A stretch of DNA of 5,769 nt from an uncultured Lysobacteraceae bacterium (lineage in GTDB: Bacteria; Pseudomonadota; Gammaproteobacteria; Xanthomonadales; Xanthomonadaceae), in the NCBI GenBank assembly GCA_946480825.1, contig CAMLLG010000129.1:1-5769 (forward strand), in the 5' to 3' direction. The first letter of the stretch is position 1. Each line of letters begins with the position of its first letter. The notes under the pieces were generated by a model. It was not told the DNA's origin, did no database searches, and worked only from the letters and a program-made list of their open reading frames with translations. A program made the translations under genes and the position numbers. Positions 5,564 through 5,769 of this stretch are shown piece by piece.

Positions 5564-5769
<206 letters not shown>

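Overview
The window is high-G+C DNA from a gammaproteobacterium, most likely a member of the Xanthomonadaceae/Lysobacteraceae (Xanthomonas, Lysobacter, Luteimonas and relatives). This rests on the polA neighbourhood with a DUF2782 lipoprotein, an sX13-like C-rich small RNA directly downstream of polA, and a GTAG-headed REP pair. The genus cannot be fixed from the sequence alone.

Layout. 1-384 (minus) is the N-terminal 128 residues of biotin synthase BioB, cut by the window edge. It is divergent from 434-1162 (plus), a complete ComF-family phosphoribosyltransferase-like protein with four zinc-ligand-type Cys pairs. 1258-1557 (minus) is a small DUF2782 lipoprotein, convergent with comF and divergent from polA. 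1679-4462 (plus) is a full-length DNA polymerase I with all three domains and catalytic residues intact. It has a -10 box so close to its ATG that a leaderless mRNA is plausible.

The 597-base stretch 4463-5059 has no convincing protein gene but is rich in structure. It holds a nested dyad just after polA, a tandem 24-bp repeat whose units are both CTGT-N8-ACAG dyads (the second with a T-run like a terminator), and an 11-bp-phased direct repeat. Next comes a promoter and then a roughly 115-nt RNA with three C-rich-loop hairpins ending in a strong intrinsic terminator. That RNA is the most interesting element: it matches the known architecture of sX13, the Xanthomonas virulence sRNA, and occupies the same post-polA position as Spot 42 in enterobacteria and ErsA in Pseudomonas. 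A degenerate 12-bp repeat follows.

5060-5563 (plus) is a DUF421/YetF-type membrane protein. It converges on 5626-5769 (minus), the last 47 residues of coproporphyrinogen III oxidase HemF. Between them is an inverted pair of 25-nt GTAG-type REP units whose two differences are one compensatory base pair. The GTAG heads of the two units supply the stop codons of both genes.

Functionally the window is a set of independent housekeeping units (biotin, DNA repair/replication, haem) rather than one pathway. I see no mobile element, phage, CRISPR, tRNA or rRNA, and no evidence of a new defence or biosynthetic system. The novelty is in the noncoding DNA.
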